Positions 42,319-52,876 of a DNA stretch of 64,000 nucleotides are shown here, piece after piece. The stretch covers positions 124,001-188,000 of the forward strand of contig NZ_JAQQTE010000023.1 of NCBI RefSeq assembly GCF_028561565.1. Reading direction: 5' to 3'. The position numbers and the translations under genes were made by a program. Below the pieces are notes generated by a model that ran no database searches, was not told the origin of the DNA, and was given only the letters and a program-made list of their open reading frames with translations. Within the stretch, counting starts at the first letter, position 1. The number at the start of each line of letters is the position of its first letter. The DNA comes from Gilvibacter sediminis. GTDB lineage: Bacteria; Bacteroidota; Bacteroidia; Flavobacteriales; Flavobacteriaceae.

Positions 42319-42448
42319 TTTGTCAGTATTTACGCCTATAAAATTACGATTATAAAGTAAATATATCTAAAATCTTTAATTTCGATAGAATACTCCCTTA
42401 TTATCTAAGTAACTTTGAGTGTTTTGATGAACTATCATTACAATTGCT

Positions 42449-42832
42449 ATGTATTCAAAGGTTCCCTCATCGCCTATTTATCAAAAGGCACTAGAGATTT
42501 TTACCTTATCGAGAAGGATATCTGACTACCTCATTGAAGATTTGTCAGAACTCAATCCTCACGGTAAGGAGAATCCGCACATCTATTTCACAGGAGATAT
42601 TATTCAGCAATCTGTGTGTTTAGCGCCGGAGATCTTAAAGGCTGAACAACAGCTAGAGCGCGACAAGAAGCACAAGCACGCCGATTACCTAAACCGATTG
42701 ACCAATCGTCTTTACAGAAATTGTGAACGATTAGAAGGCAGCAATAGCAACGGTGCAGAATTTGTAGGAGTTCTTAGAAAAGAATTGCGCAAATTCAAGA
42801 AGTTGCAACGCAACTGGATGCTTACTTTATAA
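42449..42832 (+). CDS. Small all-helical protein of unknown function
   Basis: 127 residues, mostly helical with four predicted helices (IYQKALEIFTLSRRISDYL, IYFTGDIIQQSVCLAPEILKA, ADYLNRLTNRLYRNCERLE and a basic C-terminal helix ending RKFKKLQRNW). The arrangement recalls the four-helix-bundle proteins of the 23S rRNA-intervening-sequence/Avd type but lacks the usual opening motif, so that likeness is loose. Conserved in flavobacteria as far as I can judge from the pattern. Ends seven bases before the convergent IcmF gene. Confidence 0.7.
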   Translation: MYSKVPSSPIYQKALEIFTLSRRISDYLIEDLSELNPHGKENPHIYFTGDIIQQSVCLAPEILKAEQQLERDKKHKHADYLNRLTNRLYRNCERLEGSNSNGAEFVGVLRKELRKFKKLQRNWMLTL

Positions 42833-42839
42833 ACTGACC

Positions 42840-45800
42840 TTACATATTTCTGCGGTACTGTCCGCCTACTTCAAACAAAGCTTGGGTGATCTGCCCTAAA
42901 GAACAACGTTTACATACCTCCATCAGATGCTGGAAAATATTGTCGTTTTGTACGGCGGCTTGTTGCAAATCTGCAATGAGATCGGCAGCAATATCTTGGT
43001 GACGCTCATGCAGGGACTCCAAAGTCTGGATCTGTTGTTGCTTCTCCTCTTCTGTTGCTCGTATCACCTCCGCAGGCAATACCGTTGGAGATCCTTTTTT
43101 GCTCAAGAAGGTATTCACACCAATGATGGGGAATTCTCCGTTGTGCTTAAGGGTTTCATAGTACAGACTCTCTTCTTGAATCTTGGAGCGCTGATACATG
43201 GTCTCCATTGCGCCAAGAACCCCACCGCGTTCGGTGATACGGTCAAACTCTGCTAAAACAGCCTCCTCAACCAAGGAGGTCAATTCTTGAATGATATAAG
43301 CCCCTTGGATTGGATTTTCATTTTTTGCCAATCCCAATTCCTTATTGATGATAAGTTGGATCGCCATTGCTCGGCGCACACTTTCTTCCGTAGGCGTTGT
43401 AATGGCCTCATCATAAGCGTTGGTATGCAATGAATTACAGTTATCGTAGATCGCATACAAGGCCTGTAGGGTGGTTCTAATGTCGTTAAAATCGATCTCT
43501 TGCGCGTGTAAGCTTCTTCCAGAGGTTTGAATGTGATACTTCAGCATCTGTGCTCTTGGGTTGGCACCGTACTTGTGTTTGAGCGCCTTGGACCAAATTC
43601 TGCGTGCGACCCGCCCAATCACCGCATATTCGGGATCAATTCCATTACTAAAGAAGAACGACAGGTTGGGACCAAATTTATTGATGTCCATCCCACGGCT
43701 CAAATAGTACTCCACATAGGTAAAGCCATTGGCTAAAGTCAAGGCCAACTGCGTAATTGGATTGGCACCTGCCTCTGCAATATGATAACCAGAAATAGAT
43801 ACCGAATAGAAGTTACGCACCTTCTGATCAATGAAGTACTCTTGCACATCACCCATCAAACGCAGGGCAAATTCTGTAGAGAAAATACAGGTGTTCTGTG
43901 CTTGGTCTTCTTTTAAGATATCGGCTTGAACCGTTCCACGCACTTGCGTTAAGGTCTCCGCTTTGATACGCTCGTATACTTCCTTAGGCAGTACTTCATC
44001 TCCAGTAACTCCTAAAAGCATCAATCCCAAACCGTCATTACCTTCAGGCAAATCGCCACGATACACGGGACGCTCCTGTCCTTTGGCCTTATAAATGGCA
44101 TTGATCTTTTTGTCGATCTCGGCCTCCAGGCCTTCTGCCTTGATGTATTTTTCACAGTTTTGATCAATAGCGGCGTTCATAAAGAAGCCCAAAAGCATTG
44201 GGGCTGGACCATTGATAGTCATACTCACCGAGGTCATTGGATCACTGAGATCAAAGCCGCTATAGAGCTTTTTAGCATCGTCCAAACAGCAGATGGAAAC
44301 TCCAGAGTTCCCAATCTTTCCGTAGATATCGGGTCTATGCCCTGGATCATTTCCGTACAAGGTCACCGAATCAAAGGCCGTAGACAAACGCTTGGCTGGC
44401 ATGCCTTGAGAAACGTAGTGAAAACGTCTGTTGGTACGTTCTGGCCCACCTTCTCCGGCAAACATACGCGTAGGATCCTCTCCGGTTCGCTTAAACGGAT
44501 AAAGACCTGCTGTATAAGGGAATTCTCCCGGAACGTTCTCTTGCAAGGCGTATTCAAGGATCTCACCCCAAGCGGTGTATTTAGGTAAAGAAACCTTTGG
44601 AATGTCTGAATGTGAAAGCGACTTGGTATGGGTTTCAATTTTGATCTCCTTGTCTCTAACCTTAAAGCTGTAGATCGGTGCTTTGTATCGCGCCACCTTA
44701 TCCGGCCACTGTAAAAGCAGTTCCCAATTGTAAGGATCCAAGTTCATTTTTACCCGATCAAACTCCTTTTGGAGTAAGTCCATAAAGACTTTGTTGTCTT
44801 CTGAGACATTTTCTGCCAAGTACTCTTCATTCAATCCGCCTTTGGTCAATACGTCTCTAAAACGCACATCAGAATCCACATTCAAAACAGAACAAATGGT
44901 CTTGTAGATACCAAAAAGCTGTTGAGCTGTGGCGATCTGAGCCTTGGCACGATCATCATAGGCGCGGTTGTTCTCTGCAATTTCTGAAAGGTAACGTGTT
45001 CGCGCAGGAGGAATCACATAGATCTTCTCACTCATGGCGTCTGTCACCTCATAGCTGCTCTTAAGCTCGGCACCGGTACGGTCCACCAAAGTGTCCATTA
45101 CTTTGCGATACAGGGTATTCATTCCTGGATCATTAAATTGAGAAGCGATAGTTCCGTAAACGGGCAACTGTTCCTGAGGCGTATCCCACAGATTGTGGTT
45201 ACGCATATACTGTTTTTTCACATCGCGCAGTGCATCCAAAGCACCGCGTTTGTCGAATTTATTGATCGCTACTAAATCAGCAAAATCAAGCATATCGATC
45301 TTCTCTAATTGTGTAGCAGCCCCAAATTCAGGAGTCATCACATAAAGCGAAATATCGGAATGCTCTAGGATCTCGGTATCACTTTGCCCAATTCCGGAAG
45401 TCTCCAAAATGATCAGATCAAACTCCGCAGCTTTTAAAACCTCAACAGCCTCATTGACATACTTAGAAAGAGCCAAATTGCTTTGACGCGTAGCTAAAGA
45501 GCGCATATAAACACGTGGCGAATTGATGGCGTTCATGCGGATGCGGTCTCCCAAAAGGGCACCACCGGTCTTTCTTTTAGACGGATCCACAGAAACTAAA
45601 CCTACGGTCTTTTCCGGGAAGTCAATTAGGAATCTGCGCACCAACTCATCAACCAAACTCGATTTACCAGCGCCTCCGGTTCCTGTGATTCCCAAGACGG
45701 GTGTTGTTGTCTTTTCATTTTTTTTGTGGATGGTATCCAGAGTTTCTTTGGCGACCTCTGGATAGTTTTCAGCTGCCGAGATGATCCTAGCTATTGCTCC

Positions 45801-46289
45801 AGTTTCTTTAGTGGCCAATCTATTGATCTCTCCATTTAAGGAATCTCCAATCGGGAAATCAGCCTTTTGAACCAAATCATTGATCATGCCTTGCAAGCCC
45901 ATTTCACGTCCGTCATCAGGAGAATAGATTCTGGTGATCCCATAATCCATAAGTTCTTTGATCTCCTCCGGAAGAATTACTCCTCCTCCACCGCCAAAGA
46001 TCTTGATATGACTCGCTCCGCGTTCCTTGAGCAGATCAAACATATACTTGAAGTATTCGTTATGCCCACCTTGATAGGAAGTCATGGCAATGGCATTGGC
46101 ATCCTCTTGAATGGCGGTATTGACCACTTCTTCTACAGAGCGGTCATGTCCGAGATGAATCACCTCAACCCCAGTGGATTGGATGATTCTACGCATGATG
46201 TTTATAGCTGCATCGTGGCCGTCAAAAAGTGAGGCGGCAGTTACGATTCGTACTTTGTTTTTGGGTTTATATGGAGCGGCTTGCTGCAT
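42840..46289 (-). CDS. icmF: IcmF: fused acyl-CoA mutase with MeaB-type GTPase
   Basis: 1149 residues from the ATG at 46289; the longer frame to 46499 adds a segment without family likeness. N-terminal B12-binding domain (about 10-145) with the base-off motif around D23-G-H25 ([13 protein letters not shown]), MeaB-like GTPase (about 195-430) with Walker [13 protein letters not shown] (200-211) and NKFD, then the TIM-barrel mutase domain with [18 protein letters not shown] and [13 protein letters not shown]. IcmF interconverts isobutyryl-CoA and butyryl-CoA (or pivalyl/isovaleryl-CoA) using adenosylcobalamin. The YPFKR substrate-site segment fits IcmF and not methylmalonyl-CoA mutase. Confidence 0.95.
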   Translation of the reverse strand: MQQAAPYKPKNKVRIVTAASLFDGHDAAINIMRRIIQSTGVEVIHLGHDRSVEEVVNTAIQEDANAIAMTSYQGGHNEYFKYMFDLLKERGASHIKIFGGGGGVILPEEIKELMDYGITRIYSPDDGREMGLQGMINDLVQKADFPIGDSLNGEINRLATKETGAIARIISAAENYPEVAKETLDTIHKKNEKTTTPVLGITGTGGAGKSSLVDELVRRFLIDFPEKTVGLVSVDPSKRKTGGALLGDRIRMNAINSPRVYMRSLATRQSNLALSKYVNEAVEVLKAAEFDLIILETSGIGQSDTEILEHSDISLYVMTPEFGAATQLEKIDMLDFADLVAINKFDKRGALDALRDVKKQYMRNHNLWDTPQEQLPVYGTIASQFNDPGMNTLYRKVMDTLVDRTGAELKSSYEVTDAMSEKIYVIPPARTRYLSEIAENNRAYDDRAKAQIATAQQLFGIYKTICSVLNVDSDVRFRDVLTKGGLNEEYLAENVSEDNKVFMDLLQKEFDRVKMNLDPYNWELLLQWPDKVARYKAPIYSFKVRDKEIKIETHTKSLSHSDIPKVSLPKYTAWGEILEYALQENVPGEFPYTAGLYPFKRTGEDPTRMFAGEGGPERTNRRFHYVSQGMPAKRLSTAFDSVTLYGNDPGHRPDIYGKIGNSGVSICCLDDAKKLYSGFDLSDPMTSVSMTINGPAPMLLGFFMNAAIDQNCEKYIKAEGLEAEIDKKINAIYKAKGQERPVYRGDLPEGNDGLGLMLLGVTGDEVLPKEVYERIKAETLTQVRGTVQADILKEDQAQNTCIFSTEFALRLMGDVQEYFIDQKVRNFYSVSISGYHIAEAGANPITQLALTLANGFTYVEYYLSRGMDINKFGPNLSFFFSNGIDPEYAVIGRVARRIWSKALKHKYGANPRAQMLKYHIQTSGRSLHAQEIDFNDIRTTLQALYAIYDNCNSLHTNAYDEAITTPTEESVRRAMAIQLIINKELGLAKNENPIQGAYIIQELTSLVEEAVLAEFDRITERGGVLGAMETMYQRSKIQEESLYYETLKHNGEFPIIGVNTFLSKKGSPTVLPAEVIRATEEEKQQQIQTLESLHERHQDIAADLIADLQQAAVQNDNIFQHLMEVCKRCSLGQITQALFEVGGQYRRNM

Positions 46290-46416
46290 GGTATTTTGTC
46301 CTAATTTTGGGGTAAAGTTAACTATTTTGAGGGTGATTTTTGTACTTTCACCCACAGAACGAAATCGTTTTAGGATAGCCTTAAGAAAAACACCCCTTAA
46401 AACAGAAATAAAACTC

Positions 46417-47121
46417 ATGAAACGCCTATCACTACTCCTATTGACCATGATCACCTTTAGCTGCGGAGAACTGCAACAAGTTGTGAATTCGCTGCCCAAT
46501 GGTTTGCCTCAATTGTCCGAACAAGAAATTGGCAACGGTTTGAGAGAAGCCTTGGATCAGGGTATTGAAAAGCAAGTGAGTAAGCTTACCGCCAAGGATG
46601 GCTTCTATAAAAATGAACTCGTTAAGATCCTATTGCCAGAAGAACTTCGTAAAGTTGATCAAACTTTGCGTGATATTGGTTTGAGTAGTTTAGCCGATGA
46701 AGGCCTTAAAGCCCTTAACAGGGCAGCGGAAGATGCCGTGAAGCAAGCTACGCCAATCTTTGTCGCAGCGGTGAAAGACATTAGTTTTGCTGATGCCAAG
46801 AATATACTGCTAGGTGCAGACAATGCAGCGACCACTTATTTGGAGAACAGAACCCGTACGGCCTTGTACGATAAGTTCAATCCGGTGATCAATGATTCCT
46901 TCAGTCGTGTGGGTGCCGATGCCATTTGGGAGCAACTCATCAACAAGTACAACAGCATTCCCTTAGTCAATGATGTAAATCCGGATCTAACGGATTATGT
47001 TACTACTGAAGCACTTAAAGGTGTTTACACCATGATCGCTGTTGAGGAACAGGAGATCAGAAATAAAATTGGCGCAAGAACCACAGATTTACTACGCCGT
47101 GTTTTTGCTCTTCAGGACTAA
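46417..47121 (+). CDS. DUF4197 domain lipoprotein
   Basis: 234 residues from the ATG at 46417 ([16 protein letters not shown]16 lipoprotein signal). The DUF4197 domain takes the rest: [65 protein letters not shown] and [22 protein letters not shown]. These helical proteins are found in many Gram-negatives; function unknown. Divergent from IcmF across 127 bases. Confidence 0.9.
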   Translation: MKRLSLLLLTMITFSCGELQQVVNSLPNGLPQLSEQEIGNGLREALDQGIEKQVSKLTAKDGFYKNELVKILLPEELRKVDQTLRDIGLSSLADEGLKALNRAAEDAVKQATPIFVAAVKDISFADAKNILLGADNAATTYLENRTRTALYDKFNPVINDSFSRVGADAIWEQLINKYNSIPLVNDVNPDLTDYVTTEALKGVYTMIAVEEQEIRNKIGARTTDLLRRVFALQD

Positions 47122-47248
47122 AGGTTAAATTTTACGGATAAAACCACAACTCAGCGAGGGTTTTCTTACAGTTTTAAGAATAAGGTTTAAGTTAAAATTA
47201 AGCCTGATTTAAACTTTTGTAACTAACTTTAAGGAAACTCACTCCCCT

Positions 47249-47437
47249 ATGATTTTATCCTTTAAAAAAAGTAAGCTGCGTCGTTTAGAGATTTCTTATC
47301 AGCGATGGATGCGATATGCTTACACAACCGCCGTTTTTGACAAAGAAGAAAGTAAGAGAGCGCTGCAAATTGCGGACCGCAAATTGCAAGCGATTCAGGG
47401 CTTGCTAAACTCAGAATATACTAGCGCATCTGCTTAA
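47249..47437 (+). CDS. Small basic helical protein (Lacal_2735-like)
   Basis: 62 residues, one or two helices, basic (FKKSKLRRLEISYQRWMRYAY, read in part, then ADRKLQAIQGLL). Resembles the short Lacal_2735-type proteins of Flavobacteriaceae, which lack a known role; the match is by overall pattern. Its stop lies 17 bases inside the convergent gene's end. Confidence 0.55.
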   Translation: MILSFKKSKLRRLEISYQRWMRYAYTTAVFDKEESKRALQIADRKLQAIQGLLNSEYTSASA

Positions 47438-48194
47438 AATAAGCATAGGCATCTTTTAATCGGCTTCCGTACCAACTGAAATATTCACCGTCAACTAGTT
47501 TTACCGGTTTATGGAGTTGTGCACTTAATTGTGCCGCATCTTCTTGTTTAAAAGGATAAGGCTCTGAACTCAACAGGACCAGATCGGCCTGGGTCAATAA
47601 TTCATGACTTACCTCGGGATAACGCCCCTCTGGATCTTCAATCATGTTTTCAAAGCCATTCTCACGCATCAAATCCCCAATGAAGGTAGCTTGTCCAGCT
47701 GCCATAAAAGGATTCTTCCAGATCAAATAAGCAACTTTTAATCGTTTTTGATCTTTAATGTGAGCTCTAAACTGCTCACGTTCTCCATTAATGGACGCAA
47801 TGAGCTGATCAGCAATACTGTTCTTATTAAATAACGCACCCATTGCCGCGATAAACTCCAAGCTGTCTTCTACTGTATAAATATCACTAACCCATACCGG
47901 AGCAAGTTCCCCAAGCGATTCCACGATCTCTTGCGTATTCTCTTCCTTATTGGCAATGATAATGTCTGGCGCAAGCGCCTCAATCTTTTCCTTATTAACT
48001 TTCTTAGTGCCCCCAATAACTGTTTTGGACTTTCTGAGATGCTCCGGATGAACACAAAACTTGGTGAGCCCAACAATATTATCGGTTAAGCCCAGATCTA
48101 CCAAGAGTTCGGTTTGTGAAGGCACTAGTGAAACGATCCGTTGTGGAACAGATTTAAAATGATGCGTATTCCCTAATTGATCTTTAGATTGCAT
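47421..48194 (-). CDS. BtuF-like helical-backbone metal/cobalamin-binding protein, no signal peptide
   Basis: 257 residues. Periplasmic-binding-protein class III fold with [51 protein letters not shown], a long central helix and a second lobe. This is the BtuF/FecB fold, with cobalamin as the most likely ligand in this short form. There is no signal peptide, which is odd for a binding protein: it may be translated from another start, be anchored otherwise, or act as a cytosolic B12 carrier. The neighbouring B12 enzyme IcmF supports a cobalamin link by context only. Overlaps pyrF by 11 bases. Confidence 0.82.
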   Translation of the reverse strand: MQSKDQLGNTHHFKSVPQRIVSLVPSQTELLVDLGLTDNIVGLTKFCVHPEHLRKSKTVIGGTKKVNKEKIEALAPDIIIANKEENTQEIVESLGELAPVWVSDIYTVEDSLEFIAAMGALFNKNSIADQLIASINGEREQFRAHIKDQKRLKVAYLIWKNPFMAAGQATFIGDLMRENGFENMIEDPEGRYPEVSHELLTQADLVLLSSEPYPFKQEDAAQLSAQLHKPVKLVDGEYFSWYGSRLKDAYAYFKQMR

Positions 48195-49002
48195 CTAGGA
48201 TGACGGCCATTTGCTGTTGCAGCTCAGAAGCTTTTGCGGCAGCGGCTTCTGCGAAGTCATCACCTTTTGAGGCGTAAATAATACCGCGTGAAGAATTCAC
48301 CAAAAGCCCTACGTTAGGAGCCATCCCGTATTTACATACCTCTTGTAAGCTTCCTCCTTGAGCACCCACACCAGGAATTAACAAAAATTGCTCCGGCAAC
48401 TTTTTACGGATTACCGCCAAATGTTCTGCCTTGGTAGCTCCAACAACATACATCAATCGGTCTGCGTGTTCCCAACTTAAGGAAGTCTCAATCACGCGTT
48501 CGTATAGGTTTTGATCGTCAACTTGAAGTGTTTGGAACTCAAAGGCTCCCGCATTTGAAGTTAGCGCTAATAAAATCACAAACTTCCCGGGGAACTGTAA
48601 AAAAGGTTCCACCGAATCGCGCCCCATATAGGGAGCAACAGTGACAGAATCAAAATTCATAGCTTCAAAGAAAGCCTTAGCATAGCGTGTAGAGGTATTT
48701 CCAATATCTCCGCGTTTGGCATCGGCTATGGTGAAATGATTCGGGTACTCTTTATTTAGATAATCAATCGTCTTTTGTAGTGCTTTCCAGCCGTTCAGGC
48801 CGTAAGCCTCGTAAAAGGCCGTATTGGGCTTGTAGCCTACACACAAATCAGCAGTAGCATCTATAATGGCCTTGTTGAAGGCAAATATCGGATCTTCCTC
48901 CTTCAAAAGATGCGGAGGGATCTTTTCCAGATCAACATCAAGCCCTACACATAAAAAGGACTTTTTAAGGCGGATTTGCTCGGTAAGTTGTTCGCTGGTC
49001 AT
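48184..49002 (-). CDS. pyrF: Orotidine 5'-phosphate decarboxylase, type 2
   Basis: 272 residues, the longer type-2 form. [14 protein letters not shown] at the N-terminus, the catalytic [15 protein letters not shown] (DAKRGD), [14 protein letters not shown] and [11 protein letters not shown] complete the family pattern. Last step of UMP synthesis. Stop-start spacing of one base with prfA suggests a shared transcript, and its stop overlaps the BtuF-like gene. Confidence 0.97.
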   Translation of the reverse strand: MTSEQLTEQIRLKKSFLCVGLDVDLEKIPPHLLKEEDPIFAFNKAIIDATADLCVGYKPNTAFYEAYGLNGWKALQKTIDYLNKEYPNHFTIADAKRGDIGNTSTRYAKAFFEAMNFDSVTVAPYMGRDSVEPFLQFPGKFVILLALTSNAGAFEFQTLQVDDQNLYERVIETSLSWEHADRLMYVVGATKAEHLAVIRKKLPEQFLLIPGVGAQGGSLQEVCKYGMAPNVGLLVNSSRGIIYASKGDDFAEAAAAKASELQQQMAVILDAI

Positions 49003-50079
49003 TTAAAAGAGTTCGCTGTTTTCTTTAAGCTTTTCAGTGTTTTCGGCCAACATCAATTCATCAATAAGCTTTTGGATATCTCCATCGATGATATTGCCCA
49101 GATCGTATAATGTGAGTCCGATACGGTGATCGGTCACACGACCTTGTGGATAATTGTAGGTTCGGATCTTTGCTGAGCGGTCTCCAGATGAAACCATGCT
49201 CTTGCGCTTTTCCGAGTCGGCAGCTTGCTTCTTAGCCAGTTCGGCTTCATAAAGACGTGAACGAAGCACCTTGAGCGCCTTTTCTAGATTCTTATGTTGT
49301 GACTTCTGATCCTGACAGCTCACAATGATCCCTGTGGGTTCGTGGTGAAGTTTGATCGCTGAATAGGTCGTATTCACCGATTGACCTCCTGGCCCGGTAG
49401 ACGTGGTTCGCTCAATGCGGACATCTTGCATATCGAGTTCTACGTCAAATTCTTCTGCCTCTGGCAAAACCATTACCGTTGCAGCACTGGTGTGCACGCG
49501 ACCTTGAGTTTCTGTTTGAGGAACGCGTTGTACGCGGTGAACACCCGCTTCAAACTTCATGGTTCCGTAAACGTCTTCTCCTGCTACCTCAAAAATGATC
49601 TCTTTAAAACCTCCAGAAGTACCTTCATTGTAATCTACCGTAGAAACACTCCAGCCTTTACCTTCGCAGTATTTGGTGTACATGCGGTACAGATCTCCAG
49701 CAAAGATACTGGCTTCATCACCACCCGTTCCTGCACGGATCTCAACCACGACGTTCTTAGCATCTTCTGGATCTTTTGGGATCAACATATAACGGATCTC
49801 CTCTTCCAACTCCGGAAGACGCTGCTTGGCTTCCTCCAGCTCCATTTTGGCCATTTCAACCATCTCGTCGTCAGAGCCATCAGCAATGATCTCTTCTGCT
49901 TCAGAAATGTTACCAGAAAGGGTGATGTATTCCTTGCGTTTTTTCATGAGCTCATTGAGCTCTTTGTACTCCTTATTGATTTGCACATACCGTTTCTGAT
50001 CAGAAATGATATCTGGCTGAATAATAAGGTCACTTACCTCGTCAAAACGCTGTTTAACTATATTGAGTTTATCAAGCAT
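49003..50079 (-). CDS. prfA: Peptide chain release factor 1
   Basis: 358 residues. Carries the catalytic GGQ ([17 protein letters not shown]) and the codon-reading region around [10 protein letters not shown] with the RF1-type anticodon-like tripeptide region. Terminates translation at UAA and UAG. Type RF1 is favoured over RF2 by length and by the uninterrupted frame (no programmed frameshift). One base before pyrF. Confidence 0.97.
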   Translation of the reverse strand: MLDKLNIVKQRFDEVSDLIIQPDIISDQKRYVQINKEYKELNELMKKRKEYITLSGNISEAEEIIADGSDDEMVEMAKMELEEAKQRLPELEEEIRYMLIPKDPEDAKNVVVEIRAGTGGDEASIFAGDLYRMYTKYCEGKGWSVSTVDYNEGTSGGFKEIIFEVAGEDVYGTMKFEAGVHRVQRVPQTETQGRVHTSAATVMVLPEAEEFDVELDMQDVRIERTTSTGPGGQSVNTTYSAIKLHHEPTGIIVSCQDQKSQHKNLEKALKVLRSRLYEAELAKKQAADSEKRKSMVSSGDRSAKIRTYNYPQGRVTDHRIGLTLYDLGNIIDGDIQKLIDELMLAENTEKLKENSELF

Positions 50080-50111
50080 AATTGCAAAACTTGGTCGTAA
50101 ATTTACGACAA

Positions 50112-51293
50112 TTAATGATAGCGGAACTCCCCGTATTCACTGCGAATGGTGAGTGATTTTTCCGCTGAATCCTCTACCCTTCCTATACGCTGGGCCGCTA
50201 CGCCAAAGGATTCAGAAATGGCGATGATCTGCTCAGCAACCGCCTCCGGAACGTAGAGTTCCATACGGTGTCCCATATTAAAGACCTGATACATCTCCTT
50301 CCAATCGGTTCCGCTTTCTTGCTGGATCAATTTAAAGAGCGGAGGCACCTTAAACATATTGTCCTTAACAATGTGAAATTGATCCACAAAGTGCAAGATC
50401 TTGGTTTGGGCACCGCCACTGCAATGCACCATTCCGTGAATTTGATCTCGGTTTATATCTTCTAAGATCTTTTTGATGATGGGCGCATAGGTACGCGTTG
50501 GAGACAATACTAGCTTTCCGGCGTCCAACGGACTGTCAGCAACCTCATCTGTTAGTTGCTTAGACCCGCTGTACACTAGATCTTCTGGTACTTCGGGATC
50601 AAAACTCTCTGGATATTTACTGCTGAGTTGTTTTCCAAACACGTCATGTCTAGCAGAAGTAAGTCCGTTACTGCCCATACCGCCATTGTACTCGGTTTCG
50701 TAGTTGGCCTGCCCATAAGAAGCCAAACCGACAATAACATCACCTGCCTGGATATTGCCGTTATCAATCACTTCATCACGACGCATGCGCGCTGTTACTG
50801 TAGAATCAACGATAATGGTTCTAACCAGATCTCCTACGTCCGCAGTTTCTCCTCCGGTTGGATAAATATCCACGCCAAAATCGGCCATTTCTTTAACCAA
50901 TTCTTCTGTTCCATTGATGATGGCGGCGATCACTTCTCCCGGGATCCGATTTTTATTTCTTCCGATGGTTGAACTCAAGGTTATCCCTGAGGTTGCACCA
51001 ACACATAATAAATCATCAAGATTCATCACTAACGCGTCTTGGGCTATACCTTTCCAAACCGAAAGATCTCCGGTTTCCTTCCAATACATATAGGCCAAGG
51101 ATGACTTGGTTCCAGCTCCATCTGCATGCATCACCAAACAGTGATCCTCACTCCCGGTCAAATAATCGGGAACGATCTTACAGAATGCTTTGGGAAACAA
51201 GCCCTTGTCAATATTCTTAATGGCATTGTGAACGTCCTCCTTCGCAGCAGAAACTCCGCGACCAGCGTAACGTTTGGAAACCTCCTTACTCAT
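50112..51293 (-). CDS. purM: PurM-like AIR synthase (phosphoribosylformylglycinamidine cyclo-ligase)
   Basis: 393 residues. AIR-synthase fold with [70 protein letters not shown] (read in part) and [11 protein letters not shown]. Bacteroidota often have this longer form next to prfA and pyrF. Converts FGAM to AIR with ATP. An upstream -7-like TATTTTTG (complement of 51314-51321) is present. Confidence 0.93.
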   Translation of the reverse strand: MSKEVSKRYAGRGVSAAKEDVHNAIKNIDKGLFPKAFCKIVPDYLTGSEDHCLVMHADGAGTKSSLAYMYWKETGDLSVWKGIAQDALVMNLDDLLCVGATSGITLSSTIGRNKNRIPGEVIAAIINGTEELVKEMADFGVDIYPTGGETADVGDLVRTIIVDSTVTARMRRDEVIDNGNIQAGDVIVGLASYGQANYETEYNGGMGSNGLTSARHDVFGKQLSSKYPESFDPEVPEDLVYSGSKQLTDEVADSPLDAGKLVLSPTRTYAPIIKKILEDINRDQIHGMVHCSGGAQTKILHFVDQFHIVKDNMFKVPPLFKLIQQESGTDWKEMYQVFNMGHRMELYVPEAVAEQIIAISESFGVAAQRIGRVEDSAEKSLTIRSEYGEFRYH

Positions 51294-51358
51294 AGTGTCG
51301 TTGACTTAAAGGGCAAAAATACCACAATTGCTATAATTACTAAAGCAATTAGAGGGTC

Positions 51359-52867
51359 TTACTCTTCAAAATCAACCATGGAACCGTTGGAGACTAAATT
51401 CGCATCATTTGGAGGCGGTGCTCCCAGGTCATGAACAAAGACGTTGGGAATAGCCGTAGATGATCTTGCTTTATCTGTATAGTAGATATTGTTCTCATTA
51501 GGTCCGAATCGCGGATCGAAATTATTACGCCCACTTGTAACGAAAGTTTCTATCTCCGTTGCGGTAGTTGTTGGAATATCGTAGATGAAAATTCGTGCGT
51601 CCTGCGGCAGGTATGAAGGCAATTCCAAACCTGAGGTGTCGTACCAATACAATACTTTGGATCCATCAATATTTAGATCTAAACCTCCAGCAGCTCCTGG
51701 CTGTCCATCAAATATTGTATTGGTTAGATTTCCGTCAGTATCTACAGTAATAATAGACACATTATAACCGTTAATATCGTTGAGTTTTAAGGCGATTACG
51801 TCATTAAAGGCGCTCCAAGCAATTTCAGTCACCAGCATTCCTGAGGCTGGCTCAAAGAATGGAGTAGTAACTCCTGTTGTTGCAGAAGTACTTACGCGGC
51901 GCACTCCGCTTAAGGTAGGATATAAAATACTTGCACCATTGGGTTCCCACGCAAAGTCAACCTCGTTGAGGTCAAAACCACTCACCGGAACCGGGAAGGT
52001 CAGTCGGCGTTTATCTGAACCGTCTTCATTCATGAGAAATAAATGTGTTTGTCCTCCAACACTTTGCAGGTAGGCGATCTTACCAATAGCACTGTTTTTT
52101 CGCGGACGCCAGCTGTTGGTCGCTTCTGAGGTAAGCTGGATCAAATTTCCTTCTAGGTCAGCTCCAAAGATCACGTTATTGTCACCTATTTTACGTACAA
52201 AGAGGTAATCCGCTTGCGGAATCGCAGAAGTCTCGAAACTACTGATAGCACTTAAAACCGGAGGATTCACTCCGTCATCAGCACTGATTTGCCAAAAGTA
52301 TTGTGCAGAGTTAATCAGGCCGCTGTTCACCGTTAAGGTAGTATCGGTAACCGTTTGAAACTCGAGCACCTCATCATTTTGATCGTTCTGCAGGCTGATG
52401 GTATATGTTACATTGTCATCCTCGTCTGGATCACCACCAGACCATATAAAGTCCAAACTCAATGGTAGGTCTGTCGCATTATTTGCTGGTGCAATGGGCA
52501 CCGGCGTAAAAGGTGAGGAATTCGCAACAACTTCTTTATTGAGTTCAAAGATCACATTGGACTCACGATTGGTTTGAATCACTGCTGCTTCAAAATCAAC
52601 CACAAATCCGTCGAGTTCTGCTTGAACCGCGTAATCTCCAACAGGCACACTTTCAATTACAAAAAGTCCTGATTCAGATGTGAACACCGTGCTTGTTATA
52701 GGCTGGGTAGAGATCTTTACATTGGCCAAGGGCTCGTTATCTCCACTAGAAACTACTAATCCAGTCAATGTACCCGTAGCTCCATCTTCAATTTTATCTT
52801 CACTACAACCCCAAACAATAGCAAGGGTTGCAATAGTTAGGTATCGAAATATAGTCTTGAAATTCAT
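51359..52867 (-). CDS. Lipoprotein: carboxypeptidase-regulatory domain, FN3-like domain and TolB-like propeller
   Basis: 502 residues. Lipoprotein signal with C21 (LAIVWG-C). Domains in order: carboxypeptidase-regulatory-like/CNA-B fold (about 33-112, GTLTGLVVSSGDNEPLANVKI), FN3-like domain (about 118-212), then a six-bladed beta-propeller (about 215-502) with repeats such as FLMNEDGSDKRRL and WEPNGASILYP. The propeller repeats are of the TolB/DPP4 type. It is the last gene of the curli operon, nine bases after csgG, so it should be made with the curli machinery; I know of no described curli protein with this layout. Confidence 0.88.
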   Translation of the reverse strand: MNFKTIFRYLTIATLAIVWGCSEDKIEDGATGTLTGLVVSSGDNEPLANVKISTQPITSTVFTSESGLFVIESVPVGDYAVQAELDGFVVDFEAAVIQTNRESNVIFELNKEVVANSSPFTPVPIAPANNATDLPLSLDFIWSGGDPDEDDNVTYTISLQNDQNDEVLEFQTVTDTTLTVNSGLINSAQYFWQISADDGVNPPVLSAISSFETSAIPQADYLFVRKIGDNNVIFGADLEGNLIQLTSEATNSWRPRKNSAIGKIAYLQSVGGQTHLFLMNEDGSDKRRLTFPVPVSGFDLNEVDFAWEPNGASILYPTLSGVRRVSTSATTGVTTPFFEPASGMLVTEIAWSAFNDVIALKLNDINGYNVSIITVDTDGNLTNTIFDGQPGAAGGLDLNIDGSKVLYWYDTSGLELPSYLPQDARIFIYDIPTTTATEIETFVTSGRNNFDPRFGPNENNIYYTDKARSSTAIPNVFVHDLGAPPPNDANLVSNGSMVDFEE

Positions 52868-52876
52868 GGTCCTTGT

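Noticed and set aside
43527-44588. Plus-strand frames opposite icmF
   Set aside because: Shadow frames; icmF has continuous domain matches across this span.
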